Both the position numbers and the translations under genes were made by a program. From NCBI RefSeq assembly GCF_015220045.1, contig NZ_JADBGB010000001.1, positions 310,001 to 374,000 on the forward strand: a DNA stretch of 64,000 nt, read 5' to 3'. The DNA comes from Marivivens aquimaris (lineage in GTDB: Bacteria > Pseudomonadota > Alphaproteobacteria > Rhodobacterales > Rhodobacteraceae). The notes under the pieces were generated by a model. It searched no databases. It had not been told where the DNA came from and saw only the letters and a list, made by a program, of their open reading frames with translations. Of the stretch, positions 17,622 to 26,691 are shown one piece after another; position 1 is the stretch's first letter; each line of letters starts with the position of its first letter.

Positions 17622-18443
17622 ATGAAAATCCTGTTTCTTGGCGATGTCGTGGGCCGTGCCGGCCGAACTGCGGTAGTGGAAAGACTTCCGAAGCTGCGCG
17701 AGGCGTGGAAGCTCGACTTTGTTGTCGTGAATGGCGAGAATTCGACGCGCGGCATGGGGCTTTCCGGCGAGCACGCCAAGGAAATTCTGGATGCTGGCGC
17801 GGATGTCATCACGCTGGGCGACCATGCGTTCGACCAGAAGGATATGATGACGTTCTGCGAGAACGAGCCGCGGATTATCCGCCCGCTGAACATCTCCAAG
17901 GTCGCGCCGGGACGCGGTGCGCGGGTGTTCCAGGCCAAGCGCGGGCAGAAGGTTCTGGTTACGCAGGTTCTGGGCCGTGTGTTCATGAAGCAGCCCTACG
18001 ACGATCCATTCTCGGCGCTGGACCAGACGTTGAAGCAGTTTCCGCTGGGCGGGTTAGTGCAGGCGTCGCTGGTGGATATTCACTGCGAAGCGACGAGTGA
18101 GAAGATGGGCGTCGGGCATTTCTGCGACGGCCGCGCGTCGGTCGTTGTCGGTACGCACACTCATGTTCCCACTGGCGATGCGCAGATCCTGCCGTCGGGC
18201 ACGGCGTTCCAGTCCGATGCAGGGATGTGCGGTGACTACGACAGCGTGATCGGCATGAACAAGGCCGAGCCCATGCGCCGTTTCATCACCGGTATGAACA
18301 AAGGCCGCTTCGAGCCCGCGATGGGTGACGTCACGCTTTGCGGTCTGTATGTCGAAACCGATGACAGAACAGGCAAAGCGACCCGTGTCGAGATGGTGCG
18401 CAACGGTGGACGCCTTGCAGCATCGGGTCCGTCGCCGGTCTGA
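17622..18443 (+). CDS. YmdB/TIGR00282-type metallophosphoesterase
   Basis: 273 aa, family length. Calcineurin-like dimetal phosphodiesterase; the Bacillus YmdB homologue hydrolyses 2',3'-cyclic nucleotides. Metal-site motifs: FLGDVVGRAGR, VVNGENSTRGMG, HCEATSEKMG and VGTHTHVPTGD. In place of the usual GNHxWD the sequence reads LGDHAFD, replacing one metal-binding Asn by Asp; I believe other Rhodobacterales also have this. ATG 17622 follows AGGGAGAG. Monocistronic or the head of a unit with the SLC13 gene 67 nt downstream. Confidence 0.9.
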   Translation: MKILFLGDVVGRAGRTAVVERLPKLREAWKLDFVVVNGENSTRGMGLSGEHAKEILDAGADVITLGDHAFDQKDMMTFCENEPRIIRPLNISKVAPGRGARVFQAKRGQKVLVTQVLGRVFMKQPYDDPFSALDQTLKQFPLGGLVQASLVDIHCEATSEKMGVGHFCDGRASVVVGTHTHVPTGDAQILPSGTAFQSDAGMCGDYDSVIGMNKAEPMRRFITGMNKGRFEPAMGDVTLCGLYVETDDRTGKATRVEMVRNGGRLAASGPSPV

Positions 18444-18510
18444 GAGCGGAAACACTTGTCAGGTGAGTGCCGCACCCCTTAGAAGGGCGTTTGACTAGTC
18501 CGGTGCTCCA

Positions 18511-20295
18511 ATGATTTCACTGTTCGATTTGCCCGAAGTGGCAAACGCTTACATCGCCCTCGCCGTGGTTGTGGGCATGTTCATCATGTTCCTGCGCGAA
18601 GCCTATCCGACCGAGGTTGTGGCCATCGGCGGTGTCGCCGTTCTGCTGCTGACAGGTGTGCTGCCATATCAGATGGCAGTGGACTCGCTGGCCAACCCGG
18701 CGCCGTGGACCATCGCTGCGATGTTCATCGTGATGGGAGCCTTGGTGCGGACGGGCGCGCTGAATGTGATGACCGGCTTTGCGCAAGGTTATGCGGAGAG
18801 CCATCCGAGGCTCGCGATTGTCGGGCTGATGCTGTTCGTGGTTGTGTCCTCGGCTTTTGTAAACAACACACCTGTGGTTGTTGTGATGCTACCGGTCTTC
18901 GTTCACATCGCGCGGACGCTGAACGTATCGGCGTCAAAGCTGCTCATTCCATTGTCCTACGGCGCGATTATTGGCGGCACCACGACGCTGATCGGTACAT
19001 CGACGAACCTTCTTGTTGATGGTGTCGCGCGCAAGCAAGGGCTGGAGCCGTTCGGCATTTTCGAAATCGCGCCGCTGGGTCTGATCCTGACCGCGTTTGT
19101 GATGGTTTACCTCGTGACTATCGGGCGCAAGCTGCTGCCGGATCGTACGAGCATGGCGACGCTGCTCTCTGACCGTTCCAAGATGCGGTTCTTTACCGAA
19201 GCCGTGATCCCGCCGGACTCGAACCTGATTGGCCGCGAAGTCACCGGCGTTCAGCTTTTCAAACGCGATGGCGTGCGTCTGATCGACGTTGTGCGCGGCG
19301 ATGCCTCGCTGCGCCGTGACCTTGAGGGCGTCGAGCTTCAGGTCGGCGACCGCGTCGTTCTGCGAACCCAGATGACCGAGTTGCTGAGCCTTCAGCGCAA
19401 TCGCGAACTGCGCCGCGTGGATCAGGTCTCTGCCGTTGAGACGACCACGGTCGAGGTGCTGATCGCGCCGGATTCACGCATGGTCGGTCGCCGTCTGGGC
19501 GATATGCGTTTGCGCCGCCGTTTCGGTGTCTATGTGCTCGCCGTTCATCGCCGTGACAAGAACATCGGTCGCCAGATGGACGACCTGATCGTGCGGGTGG
19601 GGGACACGCTGCTGCTCGAAGGCTCGCCCGAAGATATCCAGCGTCTTGCCTCCGAAATGCGTCTTGGTGACGTGTCCAAGCCGTCTGCCCGCGAATTCCG
19701 CCGCAGCCATGCGCCGATTGCGATTGCTGCCATGGTTGGGATTGTGGCTCTGGCCGCGCTCGAAATCGCGCCGATCCTGCTGCTCGCGATGATCGCGGTG
19801 GCGGTTGTGCTGCTGACACGGTGTATCGATGCCGACGAGGCGTTCGAACATGTGGACGGCGCGCTGCTCGCGCTGATCTTTGCCATGCTTGCCGTGGGTG
19901 CCGCGCTTGATGCGTCCGGCGCGGTGGAGCTGATCGGCAACGCGCTGGCACCCTATATGATGGACCTGCCGCCGTACCTTGTGATCTTTGCGCTCTATTC
20001 GCTGTCGATGGTCCTGACCGAGCTTGTGTCGAACAACGCGGTTGGTGTCGTGATGACCCCAATCGCCATAGGCCTAGCCAATGCGCTGGGCTACGATCCG
20101 CGCCCCTTCGTGGTGGCGGTGATGTTCGCGGCCTCTGCCAGTTTCTCGACCCCCATCGGCTACCAGACCAACACGCTGGTCTACGGTCCGGGTGGGTACA
20201 AGTTCAGCGACTTCCTCAAGGTTGGTGTGCCGCTCAACATCTCGCTCGCGGTCATATCTTCGCTACTGATCCCGCTGATCTGGCCGCTTTCATAG
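18511..20295 (+). CDS. SLC13 (DASS) family permease with two RCK_C domains
   Basis: 594 aa. An N-terminal bundle of membrane helices (residues 10-205) with AFVNNTPVVVVML and GGTTTLIGTSTNLL, two soluble TrkA-C/RCK_C regulatory domains (about 215-300 and 305-390), and a second bundle (400-594) with SASFSTPIGYQTNTLVYGPG. The architecture is that of YfbS/SAC1-like anion transporters, often for sulfate or carboxylates with Na+. Substrate cannot be told from sequence. Confidence 0.9.
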   Translation: MISLFDLPEVANAYIALAVVVGMFIMFLREAYPTEVVAIGGVAVLLLTGVLPYQMAVDSLANPAPWTIAAMFIVMGALVRTGALNVMTGFAQGYAESHPRLAIVGLMLFVVVSSAFVNNTPVVVVMLPVFVHIARTLNVSASKLLIPLSYGAIIGGTTTLIGTSTNLLVDGVARKQGLEPFGIFEIAPLGLILTAFVMVYLVTIGRKLLPDRTSMATLLSDRSKMRFFTEAVIPPDSNLIGREVTGVQLFKRDGVRLIDVVRGDASLRRDLEGVELQVGDRVVLRTQMTELLSLQRNRELRRVDQVSAVETTTVEVLIAPDSRMVGRRLGDMRLRRRFGVYVLAVHRRDKNIGRQMDDLIVRVGDTLLLEGSPEDIQRLASEMRLGDVSKPSAREFRRSHAPIAIAAMVGIVALAALEIAPILLLAMIAVAVVLLTRCIDADEAFEHVDGALLALIFAMLAVGAALDASGAVELIGNALAPYMMDLPPYLVIFALYSLSMVLTELVSNNAVGVVMTPIAIGLANALGYDPRPFVVAVMFAASASFSTPIGYQTNTLVYGPGGYKFSDFLKVGVPLNISLAVISSLLIPLIWPLS

Positions 20296-20371
20296 GGCCA
20301 AGGCTTGCAGCACCCCATGGCGCTGACATATAGAGGCGCGAACCCGAGAATAAGCACAGAAGAGGTCCCCG

Positions 20372-21115
20372 ATGGCCGGCCATAGTAAATGGGCTAACAT
20401 TCAGCACCGCAAAGGGCGTCAGGACGCCGCGCGCTCCAAGCTGTTTTCCAAGCTGTCCAAAGAGATCACCGTCGCCGCCAAGATGGGCGACCCCGATCCC
20501 GAAAAGAACCCGCGTCTCCGTCTGGCGGTGAAGGCTGCGAAATCGCAGTCGATGCCGAAGGACGTGATCGACCGCGCCATCAAGAAGTCGATGGCTGGCG
20601 ATGCGGCGGACTACACCGAGATCCGTTACGAAGGTTACGGCGCAGGCGGTATCGCGATCATCGTCGAAGCGATGACCGACAACATCAACCGCACCGCGTC
20701 GAACGTCCGCTCGACCTTCACCAAGCACGGCGGCAACCTCGGCACCACCGGTTCGGTGTCGTTCAGCTTCGACCGCGTTGGCGAAATTACCTACGACAAG
20801 TCGGTTGGTGATGAAGACACCGTCATGATGGCCGCTCTCGAAGCTGGTGCTGACGATGTCGAGACCGACGACGAAGCGCACTACGTTTACTGCGCTATGG
20901 AAAGCTTCTCGGACGTTTCGGACGCGCTGGAAGCCGAACTGGGCGAAGCCAAGGACACCAAGCTGATCTGGAAGCCGCAGTCGCGCACCATGGTCGATCT
21001 GGAAACCGCGCAGAAGCTGATGAAGCTGATTGATACCCTCGAAGATGACGACGACGTGCAGAACGTCACCGCGAACTTCGACGTTCCGGACGATGTTGCA
21101 GCCGAACTCGGCTGA
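20372..21115 (+). CDS. yebC: YebC/PmpR family protein (TACO1-type)
   Basis: 247 aa, starting [19 protein letters not shown], the family signature, with [16 protein letters not shown] in the middle. Long annotated as a transcriptional regulator; more recent work on the family points to a role in translation of hard-to-decode (proline-rich) stretches. Strongly preceded by AGAAGAGGT. Followed by an intrinsic terminator and by copy C of the dispersed element. Confidence 0.97.
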   Translation: MAGHSKWANIQHRKGRQDAARSKLFSKLSKEITVAAKMGDPDPEKNPRLRLAVKAAKSQSMPKDVIDRAIKKSMAGDAADYTEIRYEGYGAGGIAIIVEAMTDNINRTASNVRSTFTKHGGNLGTTGSVSFSFDRVGEITYDKSVGDEDTVMMAALEAGADDVETDDEAHYVYCAMESFSDVSDALEAELGEAKDTKLIWKPQSRTMVDLETAQKLMKLIDTLEDDDDVQNVTANFDVPDDVAAELG

Positions 21116-21138
21116 TCTGTCGTCAGGTTTGAATAATG

Positions 21139-21165
21139 CGGCGCCTTCGGGCGCCGTTTTTATTT
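21139..21165 (+). terminator. Intrinsic terminator of yebC
   Basis: CGGCGCC-TTCG-GGCGCCG stem-loop followed by TTTTTATTTG, 24 nt after the yebC stop. Confidence 0.9.
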
Positions 21166-21166
21166 G

Positions 21167-21233
21167 TGGGGTGGGGCTCTGCCCCCTTGGCCTGCGGCCA
21201 ATTCCCCCGAGGTATTTCAGTCAGAATGAAGAG
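21167..21233 (+). repeat. Dispersed 3' element, copy C
   Basis: GGGGCTCTGCCCCC, TGGCCTGCGGCCA, CCCCCGAGGTATTT, then TCAGAATGAAG. It follows the yebC terminator directly. Its right end runs into the coding region of the convergent LysR gene, whose last codons and stop (21217-21233) lie inside the element. Confidence 0.85.
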
Positions 21234-22092
21234 GCAGCAGCTCTGCCTTCGCCTGTGTGCGGATGGCAGCGGTGACGGTGGAGAGCGGGCGGGCGACGAG
21301 GCGGCTGATCTGCCAATGGAGCGGTGTCAGGAGCGGGTCGCCCAAGTCGATGAGTTTGCCCGTTTTGATGAGGTCGTCGACGAGGTGGGACGGGTTCATG
21401 CCCCAGCCGAGGCCAAGCAGGCAGGCATCGACAAAGGCGTGGGACGACGCGATGTGATGGGCGTTTAGAGAGACGGGTTTTCCCGCGTGGTGTGACAGCC
21501 AGCGCGATTGCAGTGCGTCTTTTTTATTGAAGACGAGTGCGGGCGCAGTGGTGAGGGCTTCGGGCGTGATGCCGTTTGGGAAGTGGCGCTGCGCAAAGGC
21601 GGGCGAGGCCGTTGCGCGGTATTCGAGCGCACCGAGGGGGAAGCTGTCGCACCCTTGGACCGGACCCGCGTCTGATGTGATGGCTGCGGATACCTCGCCG
21701 TTTCGCAGCCAGTCGGCGGAGTGGTCTTGATCGTCGATCAGCAGGTCGTAGAGCAAGTCATGGCCCGCGAGCGCAGGCAGGAACCATGTGGCGAGACTGT
21801 CGGCATTGACCGCGATGCGCAGGTGGGTGGGCGCAGTGACTTCACCCAGCTCCTCTGCCAGCGCTTTGTCGAGGAGCGAGATGTCTTGGAAATGGCGGGC
21901 GAGGCGGGCGCCGGTATCGGTTGCGGTACAAGGCGTTGCGCGGCGAACGAGAGTTGTGCCGGTGCGTTCTTCGAGTGCTTTGATCCGTTGGGAGATCGCG
22001 GAGGGTGTGACCGACAGAGCCGCAGCGGCCGCGTCGAACGAGCCGAGGCGGATGACAGCAGAAAGGGCGGCGAGTTGGGCTTTGTCAAACAT
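21217..22092 (-). CDS. argP: ArgP/LysG-type LysR regulator
   Basis: 291 aa. HTH at residues ~15-45 (SFDAAAAALSVTPSAISQRIKAL) and the effector domain with DDQDHSADWLRNGEVSAAI, a hallmark of ArgP/LysG, which senses lysine or arginine and activates a LysE/ArgO exporter. The lysE-like gene is divergently transcribed 69 nt away, as expected. The final residues (LLPLHSD) are encoded within the dispersed element, so the C-terminus may have been changed by its insertion. Confidence 0.92.
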   Translation of the reverse strand: MFDKAQLAALSAVIRLGSFDAAAAALSVTPSAISQRIKALEERTGTTLVRRATPCTATDTGARLARHFQDISLLDKALAEELGEVTAPTHLRIAVNADSLATWFLPALAGHDLLYDLLIDDQDHSADWLRNGEVSAAITSDAGPVQGCDSFPLGALEYRATASPAFAQRHFPNGITPEALTTAPALVFNKKDALQSRWLSHHAGKPVSLNAHHIASSHAFVDACLLGLGWGMNPSHLVDDLIKTGKLIDLGDPLLTPLHWQISRLVARPLSTVTAAIRTQAKAELLPLHSD

Positions 22093-22105
22093 TAGCAGCG
22101 CTAAT
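22091..22105. promoter_or_regulatory. Candidate ArgP operator between argP and lysE
   Basis: ATTAGC-AGC-GCTAAT, a perfect dyad directly abutting the argP start codon. A further GGCTAAT half-like site lies near 22128-22134. Position and shape fit a LysR-type T-N11-A recognition site controlling both divergent genes. Confidence 0.6.
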
Positions 22106-22161
22106 CCCAGGGTAGTTTAATTTATTTGGCTAATGTTTGTCGGAGCGGTAGGTCAAGCGGT

Positions 22162-22761
22162 ATGGAACTTTGGATCGGATTTCGGACAGGCTTTGCCCTG
22201 ATCCTCGCTATCGGTGCGCAGAATGCCTTTGTCTTGCGGCAGGGTATTAGGCGCGAACATGTCTGGGCTGTTGTGCTGGTCTGCGCAGTGTCGGACGCAT
22301 TGCTGATCTCGCTAGGGGTCAGCGGGCTGGGTAAACTGGTCGAGGCGATGCCTTGGCTGTTCCCCGTGATGCGATGGGGCGGGGCGGCATTCCTGATCTT
22401 GTATGGCGCCAAAGCCATGATCGCCGCGTGGAAGGGCGGGGCGGCGATGGAGGCCGATGCACAGGGCGCCGTGCCGCTTGGCAAGGTCATCGCGACCTGC
22501 CTGATGTTCACGTGGCTCAATCCGCACGTCTATCTGGACACGGTGCTGCTGGTCGGCTCGATCTCCACCCAGTTTCCGGGACATGAGTGGGAATTTGGCG
22601 CGGGCGCTATGCTGGCATCCTTCGTGTTCTTCGGAATGCTGGGGTTCGGCGCGCGCTTGGTCGCGCCGCTGTTTGCTAATCAGGCCGCGTGGCGGGTGCT
22701 GGACGTGATCGTGGGGCTGATGATGTGGTCGGTTGCCGCAAACCTGATTGTGCGGGGATAG
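22162..22761 (+). CDS. LysE/ArgO family basic amino acid exporter
   Basis: 199 aa, six hydrophobic segments. The N-terminal ILAIGAQNAFVLRQGI and the central FTWLNPHVYLDTVLL are the family motifs. It exports lysine and/or arginine across the inner membrane. Divergent from its likely regulator argP. ATG 22162 follows AGCGGT; a longer frame from 22126 is less likely. The EamA exporter starts 38 nt downstream, so the two may form one unit. Confidence 0.93.
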   Translation: MELWIGFRTGFALILAIGAQNAFVLRQGIRREHVWAVVLVCAVSDALLISLGVSGLGKLVEAMPWLFPVMRWGGAAFLILYGAKAMIAAWKGGAAMEADAQGAVPLGKVIATCLMFTWLNPHVYLDTVLLVGSISTQFPGHEWEFGAGAMLASFVFFGMLGFGARLVAPLFANQAAWRVLDVIVGLMMWSVAANLIVRG

Positions 22762-22799
22762 TCATTGTCAGGGCCCGCGATCAGGCGCAAAGGTGGCGC

Positions 22800-23702
22800 A
22801 TGAATACGCCATCTCAGGACCGCCCGCTGCAGGGCATTTTGTGGATGCTGGTGACGGTCGGCTGTTTCGTCGTCGTCAACGGCATCGTTCGTTACCTTGG
22901 AACATCGCTGCCCGCGCCGCAGTCGGCATTCATCCGCTTTGCGTGGGGCGTCCTGTTCCTGCTGCCGTTTGTGAAGAAAGTCTTCGAACTGGATATCGGC
23001 GTGCGGGGCTGGAGCATGTTCGGCCTGCGGACCGTCCTGCACATCGCGGCGGTTTGCCTGTGGTTCTATGCGATGGCGCGTTTGACCATGGCCGAGGTGA
23101 CGGCGATTGGCTACCTCAACCCGATCGTGGTGACGCTGGGCGCTGCGCTGCTGCTCGGCGAGGGTTTCGCGTGGCGACGGATGGCGGCAATTGTCGTGGC
23201 CGTGATCGGCGCGCTGATCGTGCTGCGTCCGGGTGTGCGAGAGATCACGTCGGGCCACTTCGCGCAGCTTGGCGCGGCGCTATGTTTCGGCTCGTCCTAT
23301 CTGGTGGCCAAGCAGCTAACCAAGCTGGCACCGCCCTCTGTGGTGGTTGCGATCCTGACGGGGAGCGTGACGCTTGGCCTTGCGCCGTTGGCCTATGCTG
23401 TGTGGGAGCCGGTGACGCTGGAGCAGGTGCTTTGGCTCGGCGGTGTGGCCGTGTTCGCGACCTGTGGGCACTACACCATGACGCGGGCGTTTGCGGCGGC
23501 GCCGATGACCGTGACCCAGCCTGTGACGTTCCTTCAGCTTGTCTGGGCAACGCTGCTCGGTGCGCTGATCTTCCACGAGCCGGTCGATCCTTATGTGCTG
23601 CTGGGCGGTGCGCTAATCGTCGGCGGTATCAGCTACATGACGTGGCGCGAGGCAGTGTTGCGGCGGCGGATCACGCCGGTGCAGCCGCTGACCAAAGTCT
23701 AG
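22800..23702 (+). CDS. EamA-domain DMT-superfamily transporter
   Basis: 300 aa with ten hydrophobic segments in two EamA repeats (about residues 10-140 and 150-285). The end of the first repeat reads TAIGYLNPIVVTLGAALLLG and that of the second TQPVTFLQLVWATLLGALIF, the typical paired arrangement. Likely an inner-membrane exporter of metabolites; substrate unknown. ATG 22800 has AAGGTGG upstream. Convergent with choV. Confidence 0.88.
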   Translation: MNTPSQDRPLQGILWMLVTVGCFVVVNGIVRYLGTSLPAPQSAFIRFAWGVLFLLPFVKKVFELDIGVRGWSMFGLRTVLHIAAVCLWFYAMARLTMAEVTAIGYLNPIVVTLGAALLLGEGFAWRRMAAIVVAVIGALIVLRPGVREITSGHFAQLGAALCFGSSYLVAKQLTKLAPPSVVVAILTGSVTLGLAPLAYAVWEPVTLEQVLWLGGVAVFATCGHYTMTRAFAAAPMTVTQPVTFLQLVWATLLGALIFHEPVDPYVLLGGALIVGGISYMTWREAVLRRRITPVQPLTKV

Positions 23703-23713
23703 GTTATCAAAAC

Positions 23714-23742
23714 GAACGCCGGACCCTATGGGCCCGGCGTAA
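23714..23742. terminator. Hairpin between convergent EamA gene and choV
   Basis: ACGCCGG ... CCGGCGT arms with an 11-nt middle part that itself pairs (CCC/GGG). No strong T-run on either side, so termination is likely but not certain. Confidence 0.4.
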
Positions 23743-23776
23743 GTCTTTGAGCTGGTGCCGCTTGCGCGGCAGGCGC

Positions 23777-24790
23777 TTATTTCGCGAGGCGTGCCAGAAG
23801 CGAAGTCTCGGTCACGACACCGATCGGAGCGCCGTTTTCGACGACCATCAGCTCTTTGGACTTCTGGAGCTCCAGCATCACCTTTTTGACCGGCATTTCG
23901 GCGTCGACGGGCAGGCCGCCGCCGGTGCCTTCGCCCATGACGTCGCGGGCCGTGAGAACGCCGAGCGGGTTCATGTGGGCGACGAATTCCTGCACGTAGT
24001 CATCGACCGGATTGGCGATGATTTCGCGCGCGGTGCCGACCTGAACGATGCGGCCGCCTTCCATCAGAGCGATGCGGTTGCCGATCTTGAACGCTTCATC
24101 AAGGTCGTGGGACACGAAGATGATGGTGCGCTTCAGCTTGTCCTGAAGGTCGAGCAGTTCGTCCTGAAGCTTGGCGCGGATGAGCGGGTCGAGCGCGGAG
24201 AACGGCTCGTCCATCAGCAGGATCGGCGCATCGGTCGCGAACGCACGGGCGAGGCCCACACGCTGCTGCATACCGCCCGAAAGCTCGCCCACGCGGCGCT
24301 CTGCCCAATCGGAAAGACCGACGAGTTCGAGCTGGCGATCAACGGCATCCTTGCGTTCGGCTACCGACTGACCCGCAAGTTCGAGGCCGAGGCCCACGTT
24401 CTCGCGAACGGTCCGCCACGGCAGAAGGCCGAACTGCTGGAACACCATCGCAACATGGTTCTGGCGGATCTTGCGCAGCTCTGCCGGTTTGGCGTGAGTG
24501 ACGTCGACCAGTTCCTTGCCGTTGCTGACGCGAACGGTGCCGCGGACGACAGGGTTCAGCGCGTTGACAGCGCGGAGCAGGGTCGACTTGCCCGAGCCGG
24601 ACAGGCCCATGAGGACGAGGATCTCGCCTTCGGCCACGCTGAGGTTACAGTTGTGCACGCCCAGAACCTGACCGGTTGCGGCCTGAATATCCGCGCGCGA
24701 TTGGCCATCGTCCATCAGCGGCAACGCCTTGTCGGGCGTTTCACCGAAGACGATGGAAACGTTATCGAATTCTACTGCATTATTGGTCAT
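23777..24790 (-). CDS. choV: Choline ABC transporter ATP-binding protein
   Basis: 337 aa. Walker A GLSGSGKST, Q-loop FQQFGLLPWRTV, signature LSGGMQQR, Walker B ILLMDEPFSALDP, H-loop VSHD, then a CBS-like C-terminal part (~280-337), as in ChoV/ProV proteins. Energises uptake of choline by ChoXWV. It shares one base with the choW stop, so the two are coupled. Minus-strand operon choX-choW-choV. Confidence 0.95.
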   Translation of the reverse strand: MTNNAVEFDNVSIVFGETPDKALPLMDDGQSRADIQAATGQVLGVHNCNLSVAEGEILVLMGLSGSGKSTLLRAVNALNPVVRGTVRVSNGKELVDVTHAKPAELRKIRQNHVAMVFQQFGLLPWRTVRENVGLGLELAGQSVAERKDAVDRQLELVGLSDWAERRVGELSGGMQQRVGLARAFATDAPILLMDEPFSALDPLIRAKLQDELLDLQDKLKRTIIFVSHDLDEAFKIGNRIALMEGGRIVQVGTAREIIANPVDDYVQEFVAHMNPLGVLTARDVMGEGTGGGLPVDAEMPVKKVMLELQKSKELMVVENGAPIGVVTETSLLARLAK

Positions 24791-25650
24791 TACTTACGCT
24801 CCACCCGCAGCATACGGTCGAGAATGATAGCCACGACGACGATCACGAGGCCCGATTCAAAGCCGAGGTCGGTACGGACCTGACCAAGCGCGCGAAGCAC
24901 CGGAACGCCAAGGCCGTTCGCGCCCACGAGCGAGGCGACAACAACCATCGACAGCGACAGCATGATGGTCTGGTTCAGACCGGCCATGATTTGCGGGAAT
25001 GCGGACGGCAGTTCGACTTTCCAAAGAACCTGACGGTTGGTCGCGCCGAAAGCACGAGCGGCTTCCAGAAGCGGGGTAGGGGTGGTCGAAATACCGAGGT
25101 GGGTCATGCGGATCGAAGCCGGCAGAACAAAGATAACCGTAGCCAGAAGGCCGGGGACCATACCGATGCCGAAGAAGACGATCGCGGGAATGAGGTAAAC
25201 GAAAGCCGGCAGCGTCTGCATCAGATCGAGTACCGGAGTCATGTACTTGTAAAACTTGGGTTTATGGGCGGCGAAAATACCGAGCGGTACGCCGACGGCC
25301 ATACAGACTACGCAAGCCGACAGCACGAGCGTCAGGCTTTCCAGGGTGGGTTCCCAGTAGTCCTGGTTGAGGATGAATAGAAATCCGACCAGCACCAGAA
25401 GGGCGGTCTTGATGCTCTTTTGAAGGTAGTAGGTCAGGCCGACGAACAGCAGGATAATCACCATCGGGTGCGCCCATTCGAGCACCGACAGAATGCCGTC
25501 GATCAGGAATTCCATTACGACTGAAATCCAGTCGAACACGAATTCGAAATTGTCTTGTAGCCAGTCAAAACCTTGTTTCGCGGTCTTGCCGACCGGAATC
25601 TTGCTGCCAAATTCACCGTCCGACAGCGCACTAAAAAAATCAGTCGCCAC
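24790..25650 (-). CDS. choW: Choline ABC transporter permease
   Basis: 286 aa. About six membrane helices after a long soluble N-terminus (residues 1-40); the EAA loop is EAARAFGATNRQVLWKVELP, which contacts the ATPase. Family: ProW/ChoW quaternary-amine permeases. It is separated from choX by 97 nt containing a strong terminator-like hairpin. Confidence 0.95.
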   Translation of the reverse strand: MATDFFSALSDGEFGSKIPVGKTAKQGFDWLQDNFEFVFDWISVVMEFLIDGILSVLEWAHPMVIILLFVGLTYYLQKSIKTALLVLVGFLFILNQDYWEPTLESLTLVLSACVVCMAVGVPLGIFAAHKPKFYKYMTPVLDLMQTLPAFVYLIPAIVFFGIGMVPGLLATVIFVLPASIRMTHLGISTTPTPLLEAARAFGATNRQVLWKVELPSAFPQIMAGLNQTIMLSLSMVVVASLVGANGLGVPVLRALGQVRTDLGFESGLVIVVVAIILDRMLRVERK

Positions 25651-25702
25651 GCGTCTCTCCTTGTTGTTCCCGGATCCGGCCTTCTAACACCGGCTTTGGA
25701 GA

Positions 25703-25736
25703 ATGAAAAATGGCCCCGCCGAAGCGGGGCCATTTC
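25703..25736 (-). terminator. Intrinsic terminator/attenuator between choX and choW
   Basis: On the minus strand AAATGGCCCCGC-TTCG-GCGGGGCCATTT, followed by a T-run and CATTC. It starts 12 nt after the choX stop and ends 52 nt before the choW start. Partial read-through would give more binding protein than permease, a common arrangement in ABC operons. Confidence 0.85.
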
Positions 25737-25747
25737 AGTGGGTCGGA

Positions 25748-26662
25748 TTAGTAGCCGAAGGCTTCCGAAACCGCAGCAGCACCGTCGCCGCCGTCAACGG
25801 TCGATACGCCGTCAACCCAAGCCATAACGGTGTCCTGGTTTTCCTGCAGCCAAGCCATGGTTGCTTCGTCCGGATCAGCGCCGTCGTCGAGGATCTGGCC
25901 CATGATCAGGTTTTCCATCTCGAGCGAGAATTTGACGTTCGAAAGCAGGGTGCCGACGTTCGGGCACTCTTCTGCGTAGCCCTTACGGGTCAGGGTCTTC
26001 ACAACACCTTCGCCGCCAAAGAACTCTTCACCACCCGGCAGGTAGGACAGTTCGAAGTTGGCGTTCATCGGGTGCGGAGCCCAGCCGAGGAAGACAACGT
26101 CTTCGCCCTTGTCGTAAGCGCGCTCGACCTGAGCCAGCATGCCCTGCTCAGAGGACTCGATGACTTCCATGTCGGTGAGGCCGGTGCCGTCTTTTTCGGT
26201 CAGCGAAACGAGGTACTGGTTGCCTTCGTTGCCCGGCTCGATGCCGTAGATCTTGCCGTCGAGGCTGTCAGCGAACGAGTTGATATCGCCGAAGGTCTGG
26301 AGACCTTTTTCGTAGGTGTAGGTCGGAACTGCGAGGGTGTAGATGGTGCCCTCGAGGTTGGTAGCCAGTTCGTCGATCTCACCGTTGTCGAGGTACGGCT
26401 GGAGAACGCCCTGCTGTGCCGGAATCCATGCGCCGAGGAAGGCGTCGATGTCGTCCGACTCGAGCGATGCGTACGTCACCGGAACCGAGAGGATTTTCAC
26501 GTCGACGTCATAGCCCAGAGCTTCGAGAACGTGCTTGGTGGTCGAGGTGGTGGTGGTGATGTCGGTCCAGCCAACATCCGAGAAAGTGACGGTGTCGCAG
26601 TCAGCGAATGCCGGAGCGGCGGCGACGAGTGCGAGCACGGAAAGTGCACTTTTCATTTTCAT
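25748..26662 (-). CDS. choX: Choline-binding periplasmic protein
   Basis: 304 aa with a Sec signal peptide (cleavage near APAFA-DCDT). Substrate-binding protein of the ChoX type; the aromatic box that holds the trimethylammonium group is suggested by Trp in DVGWTD, Trp in GAWIPAQ, Tyr in PTYTYEKG and Trp in FLGWAPHPMN. Start at 26662 (MKMKSALS) follows AGGGAA; the open frame to 26707 would run into the BetI-like palindrome. Promoter shared region with betI. Confidence 0.95.
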   Translation of the reverse strand: MKMKSALSVLALVAAAPAFADCDTVTFSDVGWTDITTTTSTTKHVLEALGYDVDVKILSVPVTYASLESDDIDAFLGAWIPAQQGVLQPYLDNGEIDELATNLEGTIYTLAVPTYTYEKGLQTFGDINSFADSLDGKIYGIEPGNEGNQYLVSLTEKDGTGLTDMEVIESSEQGMLAQVERAYDKGEDVVFLGWAPHPMNANFELSYLPGGEEFFGGEGVVKTLTRKGYAEECPNVGTLLSNVKFSLEMENLIMGQILDDGADPDEATMAWLQENQDTVMAWVDGVSTVDGGDGAAAVSEAFGY

Positions 26663-26691
26663 TTTGTTTTCCCTGTGTGTAGTTGGTTTTG

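Noticed and set aside
22748..24883. 711-codon plus-strand frame across the EamA gene and choV
   Set aside because: It crosses two real genes in other phases and has a low-complexity Arg/Ala/Gly composition without domains.
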